Below, piece by piece: positions 7,625 through 13,583 of a stretch of 38,058 bases of DNA. The translations under genes were made by a program, and so were the position numbers. The notes below the pieces were generated by a model. That model was not told the DNA's origin and did not search any database. It saw only the letters and a list, made by a program, of their open reading frames with translations. This DNA is from Candidatus Saccharimonadota bacterium (GTDB lineage Bacteria > Patescibacteriota > Saccharimonadia > Saccharimonadales > AQU-01), in the NCBI GenBank assembly GCA_018499905.2, contig JAHBAU020000037.1:1-38058 (forward strand). Reading direction: 5' to 3'. Within the stretch, counting starts at the first letter, position 1; every line of letters begins with the position of its first letter.

Positions 7625-7813
7625 ATGGGGCGCAGTCCAGTGCCAGATATGAACGGTGAAGAAAAAGTGCGTAAGCACATAGTTCTATCGCCAACTATTT
7701 ATGCTTTATTTGAGAAAGAGGCAAACGATACCGCTGGTGGCAATATCAGTTTGTTGCTTAGAAAAATATTAAGAAAACGTTACAATCTTAAACCCAATGG
7801 CGGAAAAGAATAA
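7625..7813 (+). CDS. Small ribbon-helix-helix-like DNA-binding protein
   Basis: A 62-residue basic protein. The frame is open from 7553, but that region holds the promoter and operator. The ATG at 7625 has AAGGA 8-12 bases upstream. A short beta strand (RKHIVLSP) followed by two helices (TIYALFEKEAND and ISLLLRKILRKRY) fits the Arc/MetJ-type RHH fold. P22 uses two RHH repressors, Arc and Mnt, so a repressor role is natural. Position directly behind the repeated 15-mer suggests autoregulation. The fold is inferred from pattern only. Confidence 0.7.
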   Translation: MGRSPVPDMNGEEKVRKHIVLSPTIYALFEKEANDTAGGNISLLLRKILRKRYNLKPNGGKE

Positions 7814-7817
7814 ACTA

Positions 7818-7830
7818 TGTCTATACTATA
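7818..7830 (+). promoter_or_regulatory. Shared 13-mer TGTCTATACTATA (site A)
   Basis: This 13-mer also occurs on the minus strand at 37226-37238, again just upstream of a small gene. It contains a TATACT -10-like box preceded by GTC. No good -35 at standard spacing is seen at either site, so it may be an extended -10, a site for another sigma factor, or chance. Confidence 0.35.
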
Positions 7831-7832
7831 CA

Positions 7833-7898
7833 TGCGACCCCATCTTTCGTGTCCAACGAATAAACCAGTCATTGTTACCCGCTATGCCAGGGGTCGCA
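7833..7898 (+). promoter_or_regulatory. Leader stem that pairs the ribosome binding site of the 7903 gene
   Basis: TGCGACCCC (7833-7841) is perfectly complementary to GGGGTCGCA (7890-7898). The right arm contains most of the AGGGG ribosome site (7889-7893) of the gene starting at 7903. Inside the 48-base loop, TTCGT and ACGAA (7846-7860) form a second small hairpin. If folded, the messenger would hide its own ribosome site. Confidence 0.5.
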
Positions 7899-7902
7899 CT
7901 TC

Positions 7903-8217
7903 ATGAATAACACCGAAAGCACCGAAACAATAATTCTATCAGGGCGCATAGCAAATGCGCTTCAAGATACGCTCGTGAAAGAGATGCCCAGGATTGCAGG
8001 GTCAAATTTCCAAGAAGCCGCAACTCAGATGGCATTAGCCATATTTATCGGGCGGATTATGGCCTTAATTGAAATGGCCACCATCGCCAACGAAGAGGGC
8101 CGAAGCGAGCTGCGTAAAATGTTTGACCGCGCATGGCGTATAGCTGCAGATGATACCGCGCGCCAGCTTGAAGCAAGGTTTGCAGATTTTAAGAGCGGGG
8201 TTACAGAAAATGACTAA
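7903..8217 (+). CDS. Small protein, paralogue of the next gene
   Basis: A 104-residue protein that I do not recognise. It is mostly helical. The segment ALAIFIGRIMALIEMATIAN followed by RSELRKMFDRAWRIAADDTA aligns with the next protein (LSIFIGHVFANQTLSLGLSS, then RKGLYKHFDDGWRDVAKIAA). The two genes are therefore tandem paralogues from an old duplication. No transmembrane signal is convincing, although the IFIG segment is hydrophobic. Its ribosome site is inside the stem described at 7833-7898. It overlaps the next gene by 8 bases. Confidence 0.7.
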   Translation: MNNTESTETIILSGRIANALQDTLVKEMPRIAGSNFQEAATQMALAIFIGRIMALIEMATIANEEGRSELRKMFDRAWRIAADDTARQLEARFADFKSGVTEND

Positions 8218-8503
8218 AGAAGAAAAAGAAATGCAGTTTGCCAGCGAAACGGCAGCCGCGCTTAACACTACACTTACGTCTATGCTGGCAAGCCCCGACA
8301 TCGACCCGGAGCTGCGAAGATGGTCTTTAATGAATGCCGCGCTATCGATTTTTATTGGCCATGTTTTCGCTAACCAAACACTATCATTGGGCTTGTCATC
8401 CAGTCAAAGAAAAGGCCTTTACAAACACTTTGATGATGGGTGGCGTGATGTGGCCAAGATAGCGGCAAAGGGTATTAAAGAGGGCGCAAATACTAATGAA
8501 TGA
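8210..8503 (+). CDS. Small protein, paralogue of the preceding gene
   Basis: A 97-residue protein of unknown function. The frame is open from 8150, but the ATG at 8210 overlaps the preceding stop in the usual coupled manner. It shares with its neighbour the pattern A-L-x-I-F-I-G, a variable loop, then K-x-F-D-x-x-W-R-x-x-A. That suggests a common helical fold and perhaps a heterodimer, which is inference. Its last codons overlap the start of the 8496 gene. Confidence 0.7.
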   Translation: MTKEEKEMQFASETAAALNTTLTSMLASPDIDPELRRWSLMNAALSIFIGHVFANQTLSLGLSSSQRKGLYKHFDDGWRDVAKIAAKGIKEGANTNE

Positions 8504-8720
8504 AAAATATTTAACCGATACAGTAAACATTTTAGGGGCAGAGTTTAAGCTCACCACTCCAGAGGTAATGAGCTACCAAGAATACCGGTTGTTTGTGCAA
8601 TGGCTTGTGCTGATAAAGGAGTTTAAAGGCGAGGCCGCAAAAGCATTCGAGGCCGCACGGGATGCCCAAAACGCCAAAGACAACCCACCAGTACGAATAA
8701 ACGTTGAAAGGGTGGACTAA
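8496..8720 (+). CDS. Small protein of unknown function
   Basis: A 74-residue protein. It starts inside the end of the preceding gene and ends one base before the next ATG. Residues 20-55 are helical (MSYQEYRLFVQWLVLIKEFK, then EAAKAFEAARDAQNAK). No motif is recognised. Its place in an unbroken chain of overlapping early genes is the main support for its being real. Confidence 0.65.
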   Translation: MNEKYLTDTVNILGAEFKLTTPEVMSYQEYRLFVQWLVLIKEFKGEAAKAFEAARDAQNAKDNPPVRINVERVD

Positions 8721-8721
8721 A

Positions 8722-8925
8722 ATGACCGAACAAAATTTAATGCCGTGCCATTGGCATAAAACCCAGCCGCTCTCCGGCACACAAAGACATGGCTTGTGGG
8801 TGACGTGGTGCTCAGAGCCAAATTGCGAGTTAACTGGGGTCTATAAAACCATAGAAGAATCTGTGCAGGCATGGAACCAGATGATGGAGCGGTGCGAAGG
8901 ATTAGTCAGCCACAAGCTAAAATAA
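8722..8925 (+). CDS. Lar-like zinc-ribbon protein (2)
   Basis: A 67-residue protein with PCHWHKT, a tryptophan-containing strand (LWVTWCSEPNC) and a C-terminal EESVQAWNQM motif. It is the same overall plan as the protein at 5173-5370 and Lar-type proteins, although the first knuckle uses Cys and His (CHWH) rather than two Cys. The ATG at 8722 is preferred over an in-frame start at 8704, which lies inside the previous gene. It is the last gene before a 129-base gap ahead of the putative replication gene. Confidence 0.65.
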   Translation: MTEQNLMPCHWHKTQPLSGTQRHGLWVTWCSEPNCELTGVYKTIEESVQAWNQMMERCEGLVSHKLK

Positions 8926-9000
8926 TATTTTAGGTTTTAGGTCAAAAACGGTTGATCTATTTGGCTGGTGCTTGTAATTTTGTTTTAATATTTTAATTTT

Positions 9001-9037
9001 GTAGCACGCGTTGCCTTGCAGGGTCGAGGCGTGCTAC
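9001..9037. promoter_or_regulatory. 9-bp perfect inverted repeat before the replication gene
   Basis: GTAGCACGC (9001-9009) is complementary to GCGTGCTAC (9029-9037) across 19 bases. A third AGCACG follows at 9038-9043. It ends 18 bases before the ATG at 9055. It could be an operator, a messenger hairpin or an initiator binding site. No T-run follows, so a terminator is unlikely. Confidence 0.55.
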
Positions 9038-9054
9038 AGCACGAAAGGTCCACC

Positions 9055-10050
9055 ATGCAAATTTTAACATCTGTAGCCACCAAGTCAACCCCCCAACAAC
9101 ACTTAAATCAAGCATATAACTTAATAGAACAAGGATATTCTATGTCTAGACCACAGGCATTGGGTGCCATATTGCCTCGCACCTTAAAAACCACCGGCCA
9201 AATTTGTTACGTTCCTAGAGAACAATGGAAACAAAACAAGAAAAGAATCTACGAATGGGTAGACTCATGCGCTAAAGAAAAGCAGCTAAGCCCCACTTAT
9301 CGAACCCTACTAAAAGGGCTGGCAAACTGTTGCGACATTCATGGCGTATCCCACGTTTCCATCCCAGGAATAATAGAAGCCACCTCCAAAATTGCCCCGT
9401 ACAAAACCTTTTCAAGTGGTACAGTGAAGAGGTTTATAGCCCACTGCTTAAAGCACGGTCTTATATCGCGCACGCCTGGCACCAAATGGAAAGAGACAAG
9501 CACCACAAGGCTTCTAGCCCCGTTTTTAGTTGATCAACAAGGGATCATTTTGATCCCCGTACTACCTATAGCTACATCTCATAGTTCTAATAACAACAAT
9601 ACCAAGACTGATCTCCTCAAGGAAAAGACAGATAACAAACATTGTTCTGTTTTTTCAAAGGAGCAATTAGCAATACTAGCAACGATACTGAGCTGGAAAA
9701 CAGATAAGCCGACGGCGCTAAGGTGGCTCAAAACATATACAATCGATGAAATCCAAAAGGGGATAGCTTACATGCAGCATAAAAACATTAGTTATTCAAA
9801 ACGTGGCGGCTATATGCGCATTATTTTACAAAGCCTGGACGAACGGAAGGCGGAGGCGGCAAAGCTGCTTAAACCAGGTTACGTTTCGCCAATGGAGCAA
9901 GAAACCAAAGAGGCGCTGCGTCAGCATGAAGCAAACGCATATCGAGCCAAACGACTAAAAGAAAACCCAGAGAGAAGGGGAGCGGCTCTCTCGTTGTTAA
10001 AGCAAGCCAAGGGGGTATGCATAAGCGCTGCCAAGCAGGGAAAACCATGA
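9055..10050 (+). CDS. Winged-helix protein, probable replication initiator
   Basis: A 331-residue protein, the largest early gene. The ATG at 9055 has AAAGG 6 bases upstream. Residues about 60-140 look like the winged-helix domain of phage and plasmid replication proteins (TYRTLLKGLANCCDIHG, then VSIPGIIEATSKIAPYKTFS and GTVKRFIAHCLKHGLISRTP). The middle is Asn/Thr-rich linker, followed by a second helical domain containing SWKTDKPTALRWLKTYTIDE. The C-terminus is basic. No Walker motif, polymerase or primase motif is present. I infer that it recruits host replication proteins, in the way lambda O or P22 gp18 do. A transcription regulator is the alternative. Confidence 0.65.
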   Translation: MQILTSVATKSTPQQHLNQAYNLIEQGYSMSRPQALGAILPRTLKTTGQICYVPREQWKQNKKRIYEWVDSCAKEKQLSPTYRTLLKGLANCCDIHGVSHVSIPGIIEATSKIAPYKTFSSGTVKRFIAHCLKHGLISRTPGTKWKETSTTRLLAPFLVDQQGIILIPVLPIATSHSSNNNNTKTDLLKEKTDNKHCSVFSKEQLAILATILSWKTDKPTALRWLKTYTIDEIQKGIAYMQHKNISYSKRGGYMRIILQSLDERKAEAAKLLKPGYVSPMEQETKEALRQHEANAYRAKRLKENPERRGAALSLLKQAKGVCISAAKQGKP

Positions 10051-10132
10051 GCTATAAACACTACATTTATGCCTCATCGACATAGTCCGCCAACTTGTCG
10101 ACGTTTCTAGCAAACGCGTACACGTTCATGTT

Positions 10133-10161
10133 TTGACATTGATGGGTAGTAATGGTATCTT
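10133..10161 (+). promoter_or_regulatory. Rightward promoter for the accessory early genes
   Basis: TTGACA (10133-10138), a 17-bp spacer and TATCTT (10156-10161), 27 bases before the ATG at 10188. The spacer is the degenerate third copy of the operator-like motif (10140-10154), so the site resembles 4719-4741 in layout but has a better -10. Confidence 0.65.
10140..10154 (+). promoter_or_regulatory. Operator-like motif (copy 3, degenerate)
   Basis: TGATGGGTAGTAATG matches CAGTGGGTATTAATG at 11 of 15 positions and keeps the core TGGGTA-K-TAATG. It sits between the -35 and -10 boxes of the promoter at 10133-10161. Confidence 0.5.
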
Positions 10162-10187
10162 AGGCGCAACAAGGATGATACAAGCGA

Positions 10188-10487
10188 ATGATTAACTTCA
10201 TAAAGCAGTCAAGCCCGGATGGCGGGCGCAAAAGATTTACAGTTTATCTGCCAGTGAACCTAAACCAGGGGGCGCAGGGTAATATGCGGCGGCTGATTTT
10301 GTTTTTGCAACAAGTTCACCCGTACTGGCAACATAGCAACATCTTGGTGAGAACCAAGGGGGTGGATGTGATTTGTATGGATGCCCCCTATGACTTGGGC
10401 GATGTTGATCCATGCATAACATTGGTGCGTATGTTGCAAGAAATGTACGATGGCAGCTTGAATGAATATCTAAGCTATTCTAAATGA
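10188..10487 (+). CDS. Protein of unknown function
   Basis: A 99-residue protein that I do not recognise. It looks like a mixed alpha-beta domain: strand RKRFTVYLPV, helix NMRRLILFLQQVHPYWQH, strands NILVRTKG and VDVICMDA, then a C-terminal helix ending SLNEYLSYSK. The ATG at 10188 is preceded by a distant AAGGA and overlaps a seven-codon frame (ATG at 10174, stop at 10192-10194) that could be an upstream leader. It is the first gene behind the promoter at 10133. Confidence 0.65.
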   Translation: MINFIKQSSPDGGRKRFTVYLPVNLNQGAQGNMRRLILFLQQVHPYWQHSNILVRTKGVDVICMDAPYDLGDVDPCITLVRMLQEMYDGSLNEYLSYSK

Positions 10488-10502
10488 CAAAAGCGGGTAA
10501 AA

Positions 10503-10730
10503 ATGATTAGCGCTATATGGGGCTGGTTTTTGGCGCAACTCTGGCGCGCGGCGGAATTGGCAATGGCAATATTTGTGTGTAGTGTTGCTGTGACACTGCT
10601 TTTATTGGCCGTATGCGCCTTGATTGTCATTATCGGCAATCTACGGCCTGGGAATAAAAAGAAAGACGGCAACGCCGACAACATTTATGTGTTGGGTGTT
10701 ACGAGTAAGAGGAGGAAAAATGATAACTAA
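10503..10730 (+). CDS. Small membrane protein
   Basis: A 75-residue protein. Residues about 1-48 form one long or two short membrane segments (IWGWFLAQLWRAAELAMAIF, then AVTLLLLAVCALIVIIG). A basic, hydrophilic C-terminus follows (RPGNKKKDG, KRRKN), probably cytoplasmic. Its stop overlaps the next start. It lies in the early accessory operon rather than beside the lysozyme, so a holin role is not favoured. Superinfection exclusion or host takeover are possible but unsupported. Confidence 0.65.
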   Translation: MISAIWGWFLAQLWRAAELAMAIFVCSVAVTLLLLAVCALIVIIGNLRPGNKKKDGNADNIYVLGVTSKRRKNDN

Positions 10731-10905
10731 AGACCAAGCCGAATACGTGATAGAAAAACTACAGCACTTTGCCAACCTTGAGGCAGGTTACCCTGAAGAG
10801 GAACCAATAATGCAAGAGGTGTTCAAGGTGATTCGCATGTGTGCTAAGGAACCACTACAAGCGTGGGATGGTGAGAAATTTATTGAGGTGGGGCGTAGCG
10901 AATAA
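10720..10905 (+). CDS. Small protein of unknown function
   Basis: A 61-residue protein. The ATG at 10720 has a textbook GGAGG site 5 bases upstream, which rules out the longer open frame. It begins MITKDQAEYVIEKLQHF, similar to the start of the 11338 protein (MKKLTKEQAEYLLSIFGG), so the two may share an N-terminal helix. It ends with a tryptophan-containing strand (AWDGEKFIEV). No known function is recognised. Confidence 0.65.
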   Translation: MITKDQAEYVIEKLQHFANLEAGYPEEEPIMQEVFKVIRMCAKEPLQAWDGEKFIEVGRSE

Positions 10906-10918
10906 GCTTGCAGAGAAA

Positions 10919-11341
10919 GTGGTTCCGAAATTTAGGGCTTGGCATAGAGAATACAAAACATGGTGCGAGCCTAAAGCATTTAGCATTCAAGATTTAATGA
11001 CAATAGGTTTTTGCCTTTCGGTTCGTGATGATGATGGTGATTGCGCGTGCGCAAAGTATGAAGACATAGAGCTTATGCAGTGGACGGGATTACAAGACTC
11101 GGTGGGTAATGATATTTATGATGGTGACATTATTTCCTATCAGAACTCCACGCTAGCAGCCCTGGGTTTAGGCGCCCATGTTTTACGCCAAACATGCCGT
11201 CTTCACACAACAAGGTTTGGCGTAAAACATGGAGATTTAAAAAATATAGAGCCATTGCGCAACTGCATTAAATATGGAGAAAACTTGCGGGTAATAGGCA
11301 ACATATACTCTAATCCTGAGTTGCTTGAGGAAACAAAATGA
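10919..11341 (+). CDS. YopX-family protein
   Basis: A 140-residue protein. The typical YopX frame is clear: PKFRAWHREYKTW at the start, MQWTGLQDSVGNDIYDGDII in the middle and LRVIGNIYSNPELL at the end. YopX proteins are common in phages; their function is not known. I choose the GTG at 10919 because it puts PKFRAW at the N-terminus, as in the family; the ribosome site is weak. The segment between DGDII and the C-terminal motif is unlike the usual family sequence and coincides with an 18-bp perfect inverted repeat (11176-11232). Confidence 0.8.
   Translation: MVPKFRAWHREYKTWCEPKAFSIQDLMTIGFCLSVRDDDGDCACAKYEDIELMQWTGLQDSVGNDIYDGDIISYQNSTLAALGLGAHVLRQTCRLHTTRFGVKHGDLKNIEPLRNCIKYGENLRVIGNIYSNPELLEETK
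11176..11232. repeat. 18-bp perfect inverted repeat inside the YopX gene
   Basis: CCATGTTTTACGCCAAAC (11176-11193) is exactly complementary to 11215-11232, with a 21-base loop. It lies within the coding region and is translated. It could be an in-frame palindromic insertion or a messenger hairpin. There is no T-run after it. Confidence 0.85.
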
Positions 11342-11724
11342 AGAAACTTACCAAAGAACAGGCCGAATATTTATTAAGTATTTTTGGGGGTGCTGAGTTC
11401 GGATATGCACACTTTTTTGGGAGCAAAAGCGCCGAGCTTTGCTTAAACTATAAACAGGCTGTAAATCTAATACACGAAGCCACCGAACAAGAATTTCCAT
11501 CATTTAAGCTTGTTACGTCAGGCTCATCTATTAATGTCTTAAATATGTGTAGTGAAGAGGGGGAAAACCATGTGTGCAACGAGGCCATTTTTATTAAGAT
11601 CCATAATAGTACGTGGAACCAAAAGGCTTACATCATTGTTAATCCCGAAGAGTTCAAAGAATTCACCGCTAACTGCAACAAAATCGTGAAATGGCTAGAA
11701 GAACAGAGCGATAATCATGAGTGA
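11338..11724 (+). CDS. Protein of unknown function
   Basis: A 128-residue protein overlapping the YopX stop by ATGA. After the KEQAEYLLSIFGG helix comes a mixed region with strands (FKLVTSGSSINVLNMCS, EAIFIKIHN, KAYIIVNPEEF) and a C-terminal helix (CNKIVKWLEEQ). No catalytic motif is seen. The following gene starts 8 bases before its stop. It is a real gene by spacing and coding character, but unassigned. Confidence 0.65.
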   Translation: MKKLTKEQAEYLLSIFGGAEFGYAHFFGSKSAELCLNYKQAVNLIHEATEQEFPSFKLVTSGSSINVLNMCSEEGENHVCNEAIFIKIHNSTWNQKAYIIVNPEEFKEFTANCNKIVKWLEEQSDNHE

Positions 11725-12037
11725 GCGCGGCAGCTTTATTACCGAATACATGTATTGCCATGATTGCCGCAAAAAAGTAGGCGAGCTTTTAACTGATGCG
11801 CGAGAGTCAGGGTGGTTCTTGGCGCAACCGCTAGCCACGATGCAAGATGACACCTGCTCTATATGGGGGGGCATGATGTATGATACTTATTCTGGTGGAG
11901 AAATACACCACTGGGAAGCGTGGCGAAACAAAATAGAGGGCGCAATTTGTCATCCACTACATGTGGCGGTAATGAGCGAAGATGATGACGGTAAGCAGAT
12001 AATGATTTTTAAACCCCGTGAAAAAATAAATGATTAA
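11717..12037 (+). CDS. Protein of unknown function with a CxxC pair
   Basis: A 106-residue protein. YCHDCRKKVGELL near the N-terminus could be half of a zinc site, but no second close CxxC pair is present; His and Cys residues further on (EIHHWEAW, AICHPLHV) may complete it. Aromatic residues are frequent. It overlaps both neighbours, so it is translated as part of the early accessory chain. Function unknown. Confidence 0.65.
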   Translation: MSERGSFITEYMYCHDCRKKVGELLTDARESGWFLAQPLATMQDDTCSIWGGMMYDTYSGGEIHHWEAWRNKIEGAICHPLHVAVMSEDDDGKQIMIFKPREKIND

Positions 12038-12233
12038 CAAAGAACAAACCGACACAATAACTATCTACGCATCACGCGAGTTAAACAATTGGTTTATAGA
12101 AACTGCCAAAGAAATGCAGTGCTCGCGCTCACAGTTGATTGCATGGGCTATGCAAGAATATAAAAACAAGATTGACGCACAGCCTGCAGAGAGGGCGCAT
12201 CGTCACAGAATAGAGGGCAAAGGATGGCTGTAA
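12030..12233 (+). CDS. Ribbon-helix-helix protein (CopG-like)
   Basis: A 67-residue protein. Strand TDTITIYAS, helix ELNNWFIETAKEM, the turn CSRSQ and a second helix LIAWAMQEYKNKI match the RHH pattern better than the 7625 protein does. The tail is basic (RAHRHRIEGKGW). It is a second candidate repressor for the repeated 15-mer, though it is far from any promoter I can see and may instead regulate as a late-early switch. Its stop overlaps the start of the 30-residue gene. Confidence 0.75.
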   Translation: MINKEQTDTITIYASRELNNWFIETAKEMQCSRSQLIAWAMQEYKNKIDAQPAERAHRHRIEGKGWL

Positions 12234-12316
12234 GAAATAAACAACAGGCTGATTTGTTAAAGCGTAAGCAGAGAGAGCAGGATAAGAAGAAGGGTAGCAG
12301 GCATGAAAATAAATAG
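12224..12316 (+). CDS. Very small basic protein (30 residues)
   Basis: ATG at 12224, stop TAG at 12314-12316. The start overlaps the previous stop, and the stop overlaps the next ATG at 12303. An AGAGGG ribosome site lies 6 bases upstream. The product begins MAVRNKQQADLLKRKQREQD and ends in more Lys and Arg, so it is a strongly positively charged helix. The perfect fit into the overlapping chain supports it being translated. A nucleic-acid-binding peptide is a guess. Confidence 0.6.
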   Translation: MAVRNKQQADLLKRKQREQDKKKGSRHENK

Positions 12317-12566
12317 TATTGAAGATTTGCGCAACCACGCAATTAAAACTTTAGAGAAATTAGAAAGCAAGAAAATAGATATGGCCGAGGCTGGCGTTAC
12401 CGCCAAACTTTATGAGTCACTCATGAGCAGTTTAAAAACCGAAATGGAATATCATAAAATGCTTGGGCATTTACCAAGAATTAAATTTCTAGAGGGTGCA
12501 ACCTATGAGCTGAAAGAAGAGAAAAAAGAAAAACTAGAAAACCAAAAGAAAAAAATTGCAAAATGA
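12303..12566 (+). CDS. Small helical protein of unknown function
   Basis: An 87-residue protein that looks almost fully helical: INSIEDLRNHAIKTLEKLES, KIDMAEAGVTAKLYESLMSS, then a conserved-looking YHKMLGHLPRIKFLEG segment and a Lys/Glu-rich tail. The first 65 residues resemble a type of small phage protein I have seen without an assigned role. The tail (KEEKKEKLENQKKK) is low complexity. It overlaps the next gene by ATGA. Base composition becomes clearly AT-rich from here on. Confidence 0.65.
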   Translation: MKINSIEDLRNHAIKTLEKLESKKIDMAEAGVTAKLYESLMSSLKTEMEYHKMLGHLPRIKFLEGATYELKEEKKEKLENQKKKIAK

Positions 12567-13042
12567 CTGTAGTAAAAATATGTAAAAAGCATGGCGACCT
12601 AACTATAGATCAAATTATGAAAATCCCAGATAAAAATATAAAAAGGGGTTACTATTATAAATGCAATATATGTCAAAAAATATCTCAAGAAAAATATAGG
12701 GCAAAACTTTTAGAACAAAGAAAAGCTACATCTAAAACATGGGCAACCAGAAATAAAGAGTTATCTCAATTAAAATCTAAGCTGCATGGGTTAAAAGGAC
12801 GTGAGCGGCAAAAAAAAGCACAGCAAATATGGTACGAAAAAAATAAAAATGATCCAGATTATTTAGCAAACAAGCGCGAATACGATATATCCAGAAAAGA
12901 AAACCTAACAGACTCTTATATAAAAAACTTATTGGCAGCGGGCAGCAACACATTAAGATGCGCTGACTTGGATAGTCCAGCCATAATTGAGTTAAAGCGA
13001 GCCATGGTAAAAATTAAGCGTACAATTAAAAAATGCGAATAA
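12563..13042 (+). CDS. Zinc-finger protein, possibly nucleic-acid binding
   Basis: A 159-residue, very basic protein. An N-terminal Cys/His set (ICKKHGDL, YKCNICQK) followed by KYRAKLLEQRKATSKTW recalls the zinc-binding front of phage HNH-type proteins, but no HNH core follows. The middle is lysine-rich (GRERQKKAQQIWYEKNKN). The end (ENLTDSYIKNLLAAGS, then SPAIIELKRAMVKIKR) looks like a second small helical domain. The AT content and the AAA/ATA codon preference differ from upstream genes and suggest separate origin. Confidence 0.65.
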   Translation: MTVVKICKKHGDLTIDQIMKIPDKNIKRGYYYKCNICQKISQEKYRAKLLEQRKATSKTWATRNKELSQLKSKLHGLKGRERQKKAQQIWYEKNKNDPDYLANKREYDISRKENLTDSYIKNLLAAGSNTLRCADLDSPAIIELKRAMVKIKRTIKKCE

Positions 13043-13260
13043 AGTTGCTAGCAAGTGGCACATGGCACATAGGAAGCATTTCAATAGCAGCTACAACAAG
13101 AGACTTGATTGAATTATCAAATTTTGACAAACAAATTCTTTGTATATCAATATGTTATTTGTGCGAAAATTTTCCGCCCAACTTTTTAGACCTTCATATT
13201 TTTTCTAATGGTTCAAGAAAAGCCCTAACCCGTGATTATGATATTAATCACGGTTATTAG
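13033..13260 (+). CDS. Small AT-rich gene of unknown function
   Basis: A 75-residue protein. The ATG lies 10 bases before the previous stop; there is no good ribosome site, so it would depend on coupling. It has a strand-rich start (IKLLASGTWHIGSISIAATT), a Cys-containing middle (ILCISICYLCENF) and a short end. The last codons include the hairpin at 13230-13253. It is the last gene of the rightward operon and the least certain of the chain. Confidence 0.5.
   Translation: MRIKLLASGTWHIGSISIAATTRDLIELSNFDKQILCISICYLCENFPPNFLDLHIFSNGSRKALTRDYDINHGY
13230..13253. terminator. Hairpin between convergent operons, possible terminator
   Basis: CCGTGATTA (13230-13238) pairs perfectly with TAATCACGG (13245-13253) over a 6-base loop. 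It ends 22 bases before the lysis-operon stop at 13276, where rightward and leftward transcription meet. The following sequence (TTATT rightward, GCTTTTC leftward) is only weakly T-rich, so termination strength is uncertain. Confidence 0.4.
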
Positions 13261-13275
13261 ACTAACATATAACCT

Positions 13276-13560
13276 TTAAGCCTTTTTCTGTTTCTTGGCT
13301 GGCACACACTTACGGCCCGACTGGGCATCCCTAATACCCTTTTCGATAATCTCAATAGTCCAGCCATCTTCAATTAAAGCTTCAATCTCGGGAATAAAAT
13401 AAGATCCATCTGGCAAAACAAAAATGGTGGGCTCAACTTTTACCCATACCTCGCCATTATCGACAATATTATCCTCTCGCGAGGCCGTGGTGATACACGC
13501 TATGCCAATTAACAGCATGGCAATCACAATTAAGAACCCATACACTACGCGCTTTTCCAC
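13276..13560 (-). CDS. Small membrane-anchored protein in the lysis cassette
   Basis: A 94-residue protein. One N-terminal membrane segment (VVYGFLIVIAMLLIGIAC) is followed by an exported or cytoplasmic domain (EVWVKVEPTIFVLPDGSYFI, EIIEKGIRDAQ) and a lysine-rich end. The start is a GTG with GGAGG 6 bases upstream. It comes directly after the lysozyme gene, where spanins or holins usually sit. It lacks the long coiled coil of Rz and has no embedded Rz1 frame. The sequence ending in Cys (LLIGIAC) is only a poor lipobox. Holin or unimolecular spanin are both possible. Confidence 0.6.
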   Translation of the reverse strand: MEKRVVYGFLIVIAMLLIGIACITTASREDNIVDNGEVWVKVEPTIFVLPDGSYFIPEIEALIEDGWTIEIIEKGIRDAQSGRKCVPAKKQKKA

Positions 13561-13583
13561 ATGGAACCTCCATGGTATCCAAT

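Noticed and set aside
10503-10730. Holin
   Set aside because: The membrane topology would allow it, but it is far from the lysozyme and in the early operon.
11176-11232. Rho-independent terminator
   Set aside because: The stem is long, but there is no T-run after it on either strand, and it is in the middle of a gene.
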